Assembly (NCBI RefSeq): GCF_030463565.1
Contig: NC_134643.1
Location: 43,376,221-43,440,220 of the forward strand
Origin: Pelecanus crispus
Taxonomy: Eukaryota > Chordata > Aves > Pelecaniformes > Pelecanidae
Length of the DNA stretch: 64,000 bases
Direction of reading: 5' to 3'
Made by a program: the position numbers and the translations under genes. Positions 11,356 through 55,799 of the stretch are shown piece after piece. The stretch's first letter is position 1. Each line of letters opens with the position of its first letter. The notes below the pieces were generated by a model. That model had not been told where the DNA came from, ran no database searches, and saw nothing but the letters and a program-made list of their open reading frames with translations.

Positions 11356-12895
11356 CCAGATCTATAACGTAGTTTGCTCCGAAACATCTGTCATTTTCAT
11401 TCCATTGGCAAAGACTGTATTAAGAAACAGCCAATTTACAGGGGCACTGTACAAGTACCACTAAATAACCTTACAAAGAAACTTAAAGTGATCTTTATTT
11501 TCTAAGTCTCTGAAGCGATCGAATTGAGTTGGACATAATTTGACTTGGGGGGGTGGGGGGAAAGACCTTTACATTTTTATTTTGGTAAATTATATTATCT
11601 ATCATCCACCACACACGCTACTACCTTAATCAATATTCAAACTGTTATTGAATAGCTAGTTGGTGTTTTTAAAAGAATAGGTCCACTTACTAAAATTTCC
11701 TGGAAGCAGTTTTATGTTTCACTTAACGCTAACTTTTACTGATCTTCTCCTAAAATCAGTTCAAATCTCATCCATAACCCATATATCATGGTGATTTTTT
11801 GAGGAAGTCAGCAAATCCTCCCTTAGATGCCATCAAAATCAATGAAAACACACTAAAAGGACTACAAGGGTTTTCAGATGACTGGCATTGTTCCACCTAG
11901 TTTTTGCATTCCACCAAAGTTTAACTGGAAACCTACCTCATCTATAATTTTCCTCCTTTCTGTGACTAACAGACTCCATTATTTTAATTATTTTTTAGTA
12001 AGAGACCATAATACACATACCCCAAGAAGTCAAGGGATCTGCTTTAATAGGTTATCTTCTGAAGATATTTGCACTGATGATCTTTGAAGCATCCCTGAAG
12101 CAACAGCCATTTAATCGATTATCAGTCTATAGATGAGATTTTGTAACAATAGTTCTTTCTCTGCTATTGATTCAAAGTTTAGTAATTGTGTTTTGCAATG
12201 GTTTTGTCTTCCCACTGCGAGTAGTTACAGTTTACCAGTCAGAAGGGAAACTCCTAGAGTGCAAGTTGCAGAAGTCTCCCACAGAGTCTCACTGAGTGAG
12301 GCAGGCAGATTTTAAATCAGGTACCTTAGTTATGCAGGAAGCAGAGAGACTTCTTCATAGTGTCTGCAGTCTCATATAGCAGACCCAATCTCAGCGTGTG
12401 CAAGCTTGATTAATTTTGACTGCCTCCATTTCAGCTGCAGTGAAGTTTTTCTCTCCTAATTTTTTTCATGCTACTTTGCAGACAAGATTGCCCAAATCTG
12501 GACTGAGCTGTCTACTGCCATGGAAACAGAACAGTATTCTCAGGAGATAAACACTGCATCTCCTCTGCTTGTGCTTCAGTCTTGTTTGCAAAAGTTAGAG
12601 GTGCTGGCACAGATTTCTGCTATAACGTGTAAACCGGACCATTAACTTACCTGACAGGGGAGAGCCAGATGGGAAATACCAAATCCATCGTGGGTAGCAT
12701 CGTCAGCACTTCCTCCTCAGAGGCAAGGTGCCAGCGAGCCTTAAAGAGCTCTGCAAGGTCATGCTGAGGTAGAGAAGTCTTGGCAGAAACAGCCTAAGTA
12801 ACTCTCAGTTAGTAGCCCAAGTCAGTATAACGAAAGTAACACAAGGCTGTAAAACCGCAAGTTGATTTCTCGAGTCTCCACGTGTCTTTGAACAA

Positions 12896-13226
12896 GTGGG
12901 TGTTGGTCTCTTCTCCCAAGTAGCTAGTGATAGGACAAGAGGAAATGGGCTTAAGCTGCGCCAGGGGAGGTTTAGACTGGAAATTAGGAAAAATTTCTTT
13001 ACGGAAAGGGTGGTCAGGCATTGGAACAGGCTGCCCAGAGAGGTGGTGGAGTCACCATCCCTGGAGGCGTTTAAAAAACGGGTAGATGTGGCACTTCGGG
13101 ATATGGTTTAGTCTGGTCTACCCTTGATTAGTCTAGAGTGGGCTTGGTAGTGTAGGTTAATGGTTGGACTGGATGATCTTAAAGGTCTTTTCCAACCTAG
13201 ATGATTCTATGATTCTATGATTCTAA
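12896..13226 (+). mobile_element. CR1 LINE 3' fragment
   Basis: A 5'-truncated CR1 retrotransposon tail. It encodes the last ~70 residues of the CR1 ORF2 protein (motifs such as [17 protein letters not shown] and a terminal DVALRDMV) and then the conserved 3' UTR. It ends in tandem gattctat units, the CR1 3' end that serves in place of poly(A). It has no target-site duplication, as expected for CR1. Far too short to move. Confidence 0.92.
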
Positions 13227-16200
13227 GTCAGCTTATATACTTAAGCGCAGAATAAAACCGCGTTGGTCACATTGACTGTTACACTTAGTTGTCAAAGAAC
13301 ATGCCACGTCCATGCTAATCTTGTAAACATTTCAGCAACATTTGATACCCTTGAGATCTTTTCCCAATTTGTTTCAAACTGCAGTGCTCTAGTTACTCTA
13401 TGCCTTCCTTAAAGGAAAAAAAAGGACTAGTTTGGAGCAACGGGGGGGGAGGAGTGGGCTCAGGGGCTGCTGTTGCTGCAGGTGCTGCTAAGGGGCATTT
13501 CTTGCTGCGCACACCACCTGGGTCAGGGAAAGCAGGTACAACACAGCCAGCAAGACAGCAACCCCTGGCCACGTACCTGTCCTGTGCACGCAGGGCGTAA
13601 ATGGAACTGTGGAGAGATGTGTCCGGACCAGAGGAAACGGGGCCGTTGGGGCATCAGCGGTCTTGTCTAAGGCCTTGCGTACCTCTTGCAGTAGGATCTC
13701 AGAACAGAGACAGTTGTTAGCTCCTGGACTGATCTGATCTGCCAAACCACAGAAACTACAGTAGGGATCGATTTTTAACATCTGTGTCCCATAGGAAGAG
13801 TGAATACCCTCCTAACTTTTCCTAGTCAGTTTAGCTATGGTAATTTCCCTAAGCTTTTACATATTCAACAAGAGGAAGACACACATCTTTAAAGGTCTGG
13901 GACCCTGTTTTTTCTGCGGAATAAGCAGACAGCCTAAAGACTGTAGCAGCACAACAGAGGTGCCTAAAGCAGCTGCCTAAAAGTTAAGCAGCGCACTCCT
14001 GACAGCGACTAACCGAGACCTTGCCACAACCACTCGTGGCTCTGTTTCTTGAGATTGGGTTGCTGTAACACCTCCTTCATCCCCCCTACACCTTGAAAGC
14101 ACGCAGGCTAAAATGACCCGAGAGGGGTATAAACCCCTCTTATTAAGAAGGTATTTTCACTTAAAGATCACAGCGTGCGTGCCGCAGCGCGGGTGCAAGC
14201 TTACTGGCAGCCTCTGGTGGGAATTGAGGGTGTCAGTTTTGCAGCCTTCACCCTTCCGCTTAGCTTGCGGTTCGGCAGTTCGCAGGACTGGCAGAGAGAC
14301 AGAAGTTAATCTGCCATTGCTGTAGCAAGGAAAGCCATTTCAGTATGCAAGGCAGCTACTGGCAAGGCATGCACGAGGAAGTCCCTTACCGCCACTTTGT
14401 TCCACTCATGTTCTCATCTGCTTTTTCCCAAGATGGAGGTTAACAACAACAATACACGAACAAAACCGACAACAAAACCTTTCCTGTTAGATTTTTTTAG
14501 TAAATGTTGACTGTCAAAATGGAAAAAGCACTCCCATATCATGTAATAATTATGTTTTTAAAACCTTCTGTAGTCAAGAAGTATCACATGGGAGATTCAA
14601 AGGACCTTTCTAAAAAAGAATGAATTCTAAAGATTTGGGAGCTGCCTAAACAAAGAAAATCCTCTTAATATTTTAAACTCCTACCTATCTAGAGGTCTAC
14701 TTTAGTGTTCCTGCTAACCAATTGCAGAGATGAAGATTTGCTCTGACTTTTCAATAATCTTTCTATTCTACAAATAGTTATCATTGATATTTGTTAAGCA
14801 CTAGGCCACGAGATGTTTGGTTTTACATTAAATGTTAGCTGCTTGTATTATTAACATAATATTCCATCTTCTATCCTCATCTCTTCTCTTGTACCTTTTC
14901 CAACTCAGATTTTACATTTTCTGAGGCAAGGATTTTATCCCAAAGTAATCGTTTGCATAGTGCCCAGGCTCAGCCCATGGCTCAGTTAGTTTTTAGGAGC
15001 TTCAAAGCTAGAAAACACATTAATGAAACAGTAACTGACGTATGTTCCAGCTCAGAAAGTTTCAGCATCAAAAGGAGAAGCACAGTGAAAATCAAAATGC
15101 AAAAAGAGATACTCTGAGAACAGAGCTGCCATCTTAAATGTACCTTTTGTACCTTTAAGCTTCTCCCACTGCTGTGACTGAAAGATTGCTACCCTACCTC
15201 CAGAAAAGGAAGCTCTAGTTTAAAATCTAGCAGTATCATAATTAAAGTGAATATTATACTAATCTTGGAAAAAAATGCCACTGCTTATCAGGTTCATTTA
15301 CATTTTTTAATAACTCCTTGGCTTAGGCTTTTAATACTAATTTCAAAAATTGCTTAGGAGGTTCCATGTGTCAGCTGATACTCTGCAGCCACCCAGCCCT
15401 TCCCTGAGGCAAAACGCATTCAAGAATACGGACGGGCAAAAAGGCCCCCGGTCAATCGTCTCTCCCAAAGGAAGAGCATCGCCACATCCTGTTTTGGCAA
15501 CAGGACATTCAGCTTCACAGTACAGTATTGACATAAGGCACTTCCAGTACCGCAAAGACATGTCACCGTCGTCCACTTATATTGTATTAGATTACTAAAT
15601 TGACATCTACCATGCCAATTTTTGTTTGGTGCTTCTGAACATTTTCTGTCAGGATATATATTTGGAACTGGCAATTAAAACTCAGTCTAAACTGAGCGTT
15701 GCTATGTTGTTATCATTCTGGGTTGGTTTTTTAAGTGTCAGAACCAACTTTTTCCACCTTCAAACTGCTCATAGATATGAGTAGCGAATGCACAGTCTAC
15801 ATTAACTGCTGCCATCAAATACTCTCTACAGCCCAAGAGCACAAGTCAATCTAACAAATTATCAAAAAGACTGTCTTTGAAGTAAAAGTGCAAAGGAACA
15901 GTTTGAAGTCCATGATCATTTGGAACTAATACGGCTGCTGTTTTTACTACTCCTTTCATTTTAGTGAGAGAAAAATGCAGTTAAGCCAAAAAGGTAAAAC
16001 TAACAGGTTAGTAATCTTGACATAATCCTGACTAGTGTCTAAAGCAACCTTGTGGTCTGCTCCTTCAGGGTGAAAAGCAGTTAATGATTTTATGTATTAT
16101 TCATGGTAGTAAATTCACTGCAGAAATTAATACAGTAGTAAGTTAGCCAGGGGGCTGAAGAAAAATCTCACCTGGTAACAGTGCTCTTTCACTATGTTTA

Positions 16201-17003
16201 CTGAACAAAACCTTTCAGTTCACCAGATTAGAGACAGCTTAATTTGAGTAGAAGAGGGAGAAACAGAGCAGCAGAAAGTAATAGCAGTCCTACATCTTGA
16301 ACATTATTGAAGAGAAGCAAGGTTTGGCTTGGGAATTACAGTGAAGTAACCATAGACTGAAGGCGATCTACCTGCACTTCTACGTGTCAGACAGTAGCAG
16401 GGATTAGTGTGCATAGCAAAATCTAATAAAGATAATGTTTCAGCTGAGACAAAAGATTTTCCATATGACATCAAAAATAAGCAATGACAAAACCTATTCT
16501 AATAAATACCTGCATACATTATTATATTACATTTATTAATTACATAAGAGACCATTTACATACAGTGCCTGAAAAGAGCTGCTGTTTGACACCTTAAATT
16601 TTGGTTCAGCTTCCCTTTATTCTCCCCCCTGCTCTTAAAAAAAAAAATCATTGTTTGGGTCGTCTTTATTTTCCATTATATGATTCCATGTGGATGCTAT
16701 GGATTCCACTGACATATATCCTATGAAGGAAAACTAGGAAGGAGAAATAATACTTCTAGTCTCAGGTAAAGCTGATGAGAGCATACTAGCTATCTGAAAA
16801 GAAGCATAACCACAAAGCTCCCACGCAACTGAGACACTCAAGGCTAGGTTTTCCACCAGGAACATAGAATCATATCTCCTAGCGTGACAGAACTTCACCA
16901 TTGCTCAAGTGAAATGATGCAAGAAAAAGCAGCTCTCGAGAACAAAGGGTGTGGGTTAAAACTCACCACAACCTCAGCAGTACTTAATAACATCAGGTTG
17001 TTG

Positions 17004-17069
17004 CCAAAAAAACCCCACCAACCCCAAACCAAACAAAAAACAAAAACAAAAAACCCCACCACCAAAAAA
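17004..17069 (+). repeat. A/C-only low-complexity tract
   Basis: Sixty-six bases containing only A and C, followed by an A/G-rich stretch. It is of the same type as 6787-6953. Confidence 0.8.
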
Positions 17070-19159
17070 GAAGAGAGAAAGAGAGAAACACACTGACAAA
17101 TAAAATCGGTAAGACAAGTCCCTCACTGGCAAGACCTTAACCAGAGCGTTGTGCATGTGTAGGGCACAGCATTCAGCACAAGAAAGGCACCAACTGGCAC
17201 TTAAGGGAGAATAATGAGAATGAACTAAACATGTCCAGTTAATGTAATTTTCGTAAACAGCCATCTTTAACAGACTTCAGATCAAAGCGGATGTAGTAAT
17301 AGTATTCAAAGCTGTTGCATAAAGAAAGGATGCGAAAGCAGAAACAGTAATCAGCTTAAACTGTAGCAAGAAAGATTCAGGTTAATCAGTAGGGAACTTC
17401 TAACATGCAGTGCAGTGAAGCAATAGAACAGATTACCTGGGAGTATGGTGGAGTCTCCATCACAGATGAGAAGGCGGCACACACGCTATTTTTTCCAGAT
17501 AATATAGGATAATGGAGTAGACAACCTCGTGAAATCTCTTCCAGACTGTTTTCTTCTGACTGTATGTGAAGGAAGAGTATTTACAGTGACCTATAATACT
17601 GGGTAGGCTTTTGTTCACGGCTGGCATTCCAGAGGGAAGAGTCAAAACATATGAATGAACAAAAAAAAAAATATTAAATCAGTAGTGATGTCATCACAGC
17701 TACTGTTTGCTTTTAACTGCCCCACCTCCTATCCTCTCCCCCAGGGATTTTTGTTACTGGATGTTACTTCATTTTTTTATTTATTTCAGAAAAGTCTTTA
17801 GCATTATGGCTGTTACTGAAGCTCATTTCCAAGAAGGATGCTCCCACAAGAAGAGTGTTTGGAGGCATATACAGATAAAATAGGAAAAAGAACACAAAAC
17901 TCACATAGTCTGAAGGAAGGGGGAAGGGTATCAGCAAAGAAACACAAGGAATACGGAAAGTTAATTATCTGGCACTGACAACTAATTCCCTTCTCACTGT
18001 CTTGGTTTTAATAAATAAATAAACTAACTAACTTTCCTGAGTGCTTATTTCCCTATGGTTACTTGAATCTATGCAACAATAATATCTAGAACAGATATTT
18101 CTCAAAAGCATATGAAACCCATAAAAAGCAGAATATTATAACTTGGTTTAAACTGTGTTGCTGTATTGGGCACTTCCAAACTGCTGGTGTTAAAGGGGAA
18201 AAAGAAGTTAAATTGTAGCATTGCTTTGACCTCTGTTGCTGTTCCCTTTGGTCATGAAACACTGAGAAAGATTCAAGAAAATTCAAGAATGTCTAGTGGA
18301 TGAAAACAACTGCAGTATTCACAACCGAAACCTGCAGTTAATCATTAGCATCTGCAGGGCAAATACTATTGTCAAAAGAAATGACTTCAGGGGAATAATT
18401 TTACCAGTGTGAGTGCAGGATTTAATTCATGCCAAGACAAATCACAGGATCCTAGAATTAGTCATAGGAGTCATTAAGTGTTCACTACCTGACAGAGGTT
18501 GTATGAATATTGCTTTAAGAAACATCACTGAAGCTACTATTTTAGCTTCCACTGATTTTAACCTGTGCTTCCCTATAATGGCCTAGGGTTTTCCCACATG
18601 AAGTGTAAAGTACTGGAAAGCAGGTACAGCCCATGGCATGCTCTTCCCAAAGCGAGTTTTGGGAGGGCCTTGGCCAAAACTCTCAAAATAAGAACATGTG
18701 CAGAATTACCACCAACAACCCCAGAAATGAGACAGATAAAAGAAGACACCAGAACACCAGGAGGTATCATTGGAAGAGAGTCCTTTTGAACCTGAGTTAA
18801 GCAGTTCCTGCTGAGTTTCTCTCCCAACTTACAACCGCACGTGAGATGCGGCATAAAATAGAAGCACGGGGAAAAGACGGGGAAGCAGCATCCCAAATCC
18901 CTGCTGCCTTCCTGCTGCCAAGGAGCTCTTTGCTCTGCTTTTTCATCTCCCCTACTGCCCCTAAGTGCTAGCATTTTACGTCTTCTGCCTAAACCTTTCT
19001 TCGTGTCTTCTCTTTGGTTTGTCTCTGTCCAGCCTCTGCCCTCTCCATTACGCTTACCTCAAGCTAGACGGTACGAAGGGGCTGACGTTTTGAAAAGTTG
19101 CTATAAAGACCACCTTTGCCACGAGAGGGACAGCCCTTGTCTTCTAGCCCAGCAAAGGC

Positions 19160-19385
19160 ACATGGGTAGGTAGTTAAATGTCTGCAAGACGTCCGCTTCC
19201 CACAAGCCTCCCCCCACCAAGGGTTATGAAAGGAGCCCACCGCTGCAGCAGCCAGAGCCCAGCCGCGAGCAGGCAGACGCGGGCACCGGGACCGAAGCAG
19301 GCACCTTCGCCTCCCCCAGCCACCAGCTTAGCCCTTCTCCCAGCGCTGGCGCGGGGCTGCCTGCTGACCTCGGCTGTCTAAGAGG
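19160..19385. other. Isolated GC-rich patch in intergenic DNA
   Basis: A stretch of about 220 bases that is clearly richer in GC and CpG than its surroundings. It has no open frame that continues and no splice partners. It could be a small orphan CpG island, an enhancer or a lncRNA start; nothing in the sequence decides this. Confidence 0.3.
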
Positions 19386-19688
19386 AGAACCTCTCACGTC
19401 TTTCTAAAATTATTTCTGGTACGCGGAAGGAGTCTGCCAGAGGTTCCTTTCAGACTACTGAAAAGGGCAGTTTGAAAGCAGGGAGAATCCTCATTAGTTA
19501 GATACCTAGACAGCACACCTTCTAAATACCATTTTTTCTACCTTTTCCAGAGTCTCTCAGGTTCCTCTTTTCTCCTAAAACTGGGAGGGGAAATAACAGC
19601 AAAAGGTCAGAAGACACGAGCTAAAACAAACCACACAAGCCAGCAAAAGATCCTAAAATACTAAACATTTTTCATGAGAGTGCAGCCT

Positions 19689-19731
19689 GGGAGGAGGGGG
19701 GGAAAAAAAAAAAAAAGGGGGGGGGGGGGAA
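19689..19731 (+). repeat. Homopurine G-A-G block
   Basis: A pure purine stretch consisting of mixed G/A, then 7 G, 14 A and 13 G. The near mirror symmetry of two G runs around an A run gives triplex and quadruplex potential. Run lengths may be inexact in the assembly. Confidence 0.8.
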
Positions 19732-20530
19732 CCAAAATCAAGCCACAAAGAAATGGCTATTACTTTTCTTATTTTGAAGCTGCTTCTCTGGGGATCCTGG
19801 GCACACAAAATTCTGCCGGTAGCAACAAATACAGAAGTTTCCATGCACAAATCCAATTAATTCCATCCAAACTCTAACACATGAGTGAGTAGGAAAAAAG
19901 CCAGAAAACAGGTACCCAGAATACTATAAATTCCAGGTAAACACAACAGATGCTATAATAAACATTAAGAAACCTGTGATAAACAGATTCACACACTGTC
20001 CCCCCCGCCCCCCAAAGGGTACTTTCTATAATCTTTAAGCCTCTAGTTCCCCACAATCAAAAAGGAGTGCAACAAAAGTACAGGAGCCACAAAACAAAAT
20101 ATTTCATAGGGTTATCATGTTAGGTACCATCTTACCACATTTCTTTCCTAAATACCTTCCAGTTCTGTTAATATGCTGAAATGTTCTCTGTGGAAAAAAT
20201 AGCCTAAATAGTTCTGGAAGGAAGCATTGCTTTCCTCTTTCATCACTGGAGATGCCTCATGATTACAACAGAGGTCTTCTGACAGCTCCTCAAAGACAAG
20301 ATGGTTAATTCTGTACTTGCTTTTCATGTTGTTATCTCAGTCTCTAAATTGCTGAGTATGAAGGAGAGGAAGGATAAATTATTAGAGTAATATGCAGAAA
20401 AAAGGCGTGTGATTTTCTACCTTACCTTGTTCTGCCGCAGAAACTTACCTACTTTGTTTTTCTATGGACTTAACAGACCAACACATGAGAAATCAGTTGT
20501 AGACTTTCACTATCTAGAGATAGCATGCTC

Positions 20531-20650
20531 AAAAAAACCCAAACCCAAAACAAAACCCAAAAAACCAAAACACCAAACAAAAAAAAAGCCCCAAAACCAA
20601 CAACCAACCAACAAACCAAATAACCAAACCCCCCAAAACCCACAAGACCA
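20531..20650 (+). repeat. A/C-only low-complexity tract
   Basis: About 120 bases almost wholly A and C, with only isolated other bases. It is of the same type and orientation as 6787-6953 and 17004-17069. Confidence 0.8.
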
Positions 20651-23600
20651 AAAAACTGAACAGGACTTCCATACACACACACAGTGGTAGATACATTTTT
20701 AATGTTTTTGTTTTTCTGGCCCCAAACACCCACAAAATTTAATCAGCTGGTAGTAACTTTTATAGAAGATAAATGAACTTCTGGGTGTGAATCAGTAGAG
20801 ATCGCCTCCTCTCAGCAACAAAGCTATCCCAGGTGAGTATGCCATATTTCCATTAGCTGACAAAGTGAAGCTACTGAAGGTTTGCACGTGTGCCTGGGTT
20901 TTGCTTTTTAAAAATGCTCTTGAACATTCCAGCTAACATTGCCAGTGCATATTCATTTGATGAAGCGGTCACAGACGTTGAGAATGAGGACGTACATCAA
21001 TCACTTCATTAACTTCCACTTGCCTTCTGGGAGTGTGCGCATCTAACAGGAACAAAATATGTTTGTAGCATAATGCTCTTCTGATATTCTCAGTTTACAG
21101 CAGGTTTCTAAGACTTTTTAGCAGGAGTGTAAATCAGGGTGGCATGAAGACAACTAGTTTTATTAAGCAGTGAGTTTCAGGAAAGAAGCTATCCAGCTTC
21201 TGCGAGAACACCACTCCTGGCTAAGAACACATCCTAATTCAGAAAACATGGGCAATTTTGAGAAAGGTAGCAAATGTAGAAAAAGTTTTGTCCAAAACAC
21301 ATGTAAAGGCAGTAAACCCCACTAGACACGTCCAGAAAGTTTTAAAGCTACAAAGCGTTGATCAAAGAAAAGGATTCAGGTTCATAAAATGTTTACTTGT
21401 AAAGAAGAGCAAATCAGAATGCAATTGATCAGAGCATCGAGACCATTGTTAATGAAAAGAAGTCAGACACGACAGACCCTGGTTTGAATACAGTTTCTGT
21501 GTTTTTCTACTAACTGTAAGCATGGTGGGCCAGCCTTGGGTAGAAGTTGCTTTGAATTCTTTGTTACCATATTAAGTTTAGACAAACAGCAGGCAGACGG
21601 AAAACTACTTTTGTGAACTCCATTAAAAACTCAACATAGACATCATACCTGATGTTTTGAGACAGCCACTGATGCATAACTGACCTCGTAGTTAATAGAA
21701 ATTATATACCTAGCAGGTTTTACATAATTACCAGAGTACCTACTTGTATTTTCATGAAATTTCTGACCTTTAGAATTTATCATAGATTACCCTGTTAAGG
21801 ATCTGTCTTCAGATTAAGAAAAAAATGCATGAATACCAAAGCTATGGAAATAATGTTCTTGTAACAGCACCTCATTTTAGTGATAAGAGCAAAATAAAGA
21901 AAACTTAATTTTCAGCAGATGTGACCTATACAGCCTCTGTTGATAAGCAGGCTGACTAAGGATACATCCACTTTCATCAATTTTTCTATTCCATAGGATA
22001 ATGTGGAATAATCTTCCTAAAAGCGGCACAAAAAATTTAAGCATTGCAAACAAAAAATATGTCAATACCTCATTTCACAATCACTTTTCACATTTATTAA
22101 GCTGAGCTACCATTTTACATGTTGGTACAACTCCTAAATGAACAAGTCTGATCTAGGTGATTCTTTGAAACAAACTGATAAAAATGCCACTTGACATTTT
22201 TCAGTTATTTTTCAGTTATTTGAACAGACACATTAATAAGCAGACCCCTGTAAGTTGCCCTTCTCAGAATCACCAATTCCAAGAACACTAATTAACAAAA
22301 CTTTTCCAGCAAGAGAAATTCCAGAAGGAACGGGGAGTAAGAAAATCGTAATAAGCCACATCAGAATTCTTGCCTAGAATAAGCATTGATAGAATATGCC
22401 TTTCTCTGTAAACTAACACATCCAGACTTTTGCAGCCCCAAAAGAACCCCCCAATATCCCTCATTTGAGGATTTAGAGCAGAAATTGCAATTCTAGTTAC
22501 AAGTGACTACAGGGCACAAACAATCAAAAGATAACAATGCACAAGCTATTAGAACACGAAAGTGCTATATCTAGAATAAACCCGTCAGCCATAGAGGGAC
22601 CAAAGTCCCTCATTTCAGCATTCATTTCAGCACTGTCCTTAAATTTCTATGAAACAAAAATTCTGTCTCAGAGGAAGGTTCTGTTAACCACAGACTATAA
22701 AATTCAAAACCAGGCAGACAAGCACAAAGAAAACTAATATATTTTAATTGCATAGGCTTAAGAAATGCAGTTCAACATACAGTTAATTTTGGTGACAGGT
22801 ATATTGAAACCAAAGGCTACCTATATCTCTCTATATATAATTCATAACACATTTTTTGTTTCTTAACAGAAATAATTTTACAGAATTAACAAGATGTATT
22901 ACATCGAAAAGCACATCTGGCTGCGTATTTGAAGTAGCAAGGAATATTTTAATTCATGGTTTAATTTTTGTTGTGACAGAAGTGGGGGTTTTGGTTTGGT
23001 TTTGTTTTTTTCTTTTACACTTTTCTGTTTTATACTTTCAGACTAGATAGGAAATGCTACATATCAGTTTGACAAAGGATACCATTGCTAAGTTTTAGTT
23101 TAAAAAAATCACAGCAACAGAAAATACAGAAACCAGGTATTTAAATATAAATTATTTGTTTTGAAAGCCACTTAGCAAAATACAGGAAAGGAAGAGGTGC
23201 ATTACAAAATATGTGTGTGTTTATTAAAACCTTTGTGATTCAATGCTCAGCTTCAGATGCCTGATAAATAAGATCAGTCAAGACGGTCCACATAGTAGTT
23301 CAAAGGCTAATTGGTGTGAACATCTCTGCACTTTCAGTACTGCAGACATCCTCAAAGTTGGAAAAGGATGACCTGCTCACTTTCAGGCTAAGTACCAACA
23401 TAAGAAACAAGAATCGAGACAAAGAATATTATAAGAATAAACATATTATTTTTATAAGAATAAAACTCTGAAGAAAAGCTACCATTGGTACCTATACAAT
23501 CAAATTTAAAGCTTTTCACAGTGCATCATAAAACTAAATTTTCTCTTGCACATACCCCTTCATGCCTTTTAGTTTCTAATTCCTTCTTATTTTAAAATAG

Positions 23601-23653
23601 GTCATTTCATTCTAATATCAAGTAAATGACACCTTTTGGTACGGGGAACAGCC

Positions 23654-23659
23654 TTTATT
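23654..23659 (-). terminator. CAPS2: CAPS2 polyadenylation signal candidate
   Basis: AATAAA on the minus strand, 235 bases beyond the CAPS2 stop codon and followed within 30 bases by a GGTGTC-like stretch. It is the first perfect hexamer I see downstream, so the 3' UTR is probably about 250 bases. Confidence 0.55.
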
Positions 23660-23893
23660 ATTTCCAGTGAAAAGGAATGAACAGCATTTATATTTAAAAA
23701 GTGGTTAGCATAGCTCAACAAATGCTCTAAGAAATTTGCCATGTATTATTCTGAAAGCATCTAAAATTTTCAGTCCCTGAAATCAGTTTAAGACACTAAT
23801 TATGAAGTAATGCACATCAAGACTAAATCCTCCCTTATTAAGCTCACTCCTTGTTTAGAAAATGTCTCCTCTTCATTTTTGTCATCTTGCACT

Positions 23894-55745
<31,852 letters not shown>

Positions 55746-55799
55746 TGCCTCTGCCGGGCGCTGACGCGTTGCACAGGTTTGTGTCCTCAACTAACCCGT

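Larger units (their letters stand above)
5751..23653. other. Intergenic region between KCNC2 and CAPS2
   Basis: About 18 kb without a supportable gene. All ORFs are short, lack family features and have no splice partners. The recognisable contents are one CR1 tail (12896-13226), A/C-only tracts (6787-6953, 17004-17069, 20531-20650), a homopurine block (19689-19731), an (AAAC)n run (about 11331-11355) and a modest GC-rich patch (19160-19385). The TATA-like sequence at about 5868-5876 is ambiguous and has no associated gene. Enhancers or lncRNA exons may exist but cannot be recognised from sequence alone. Confidence 0.6.
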
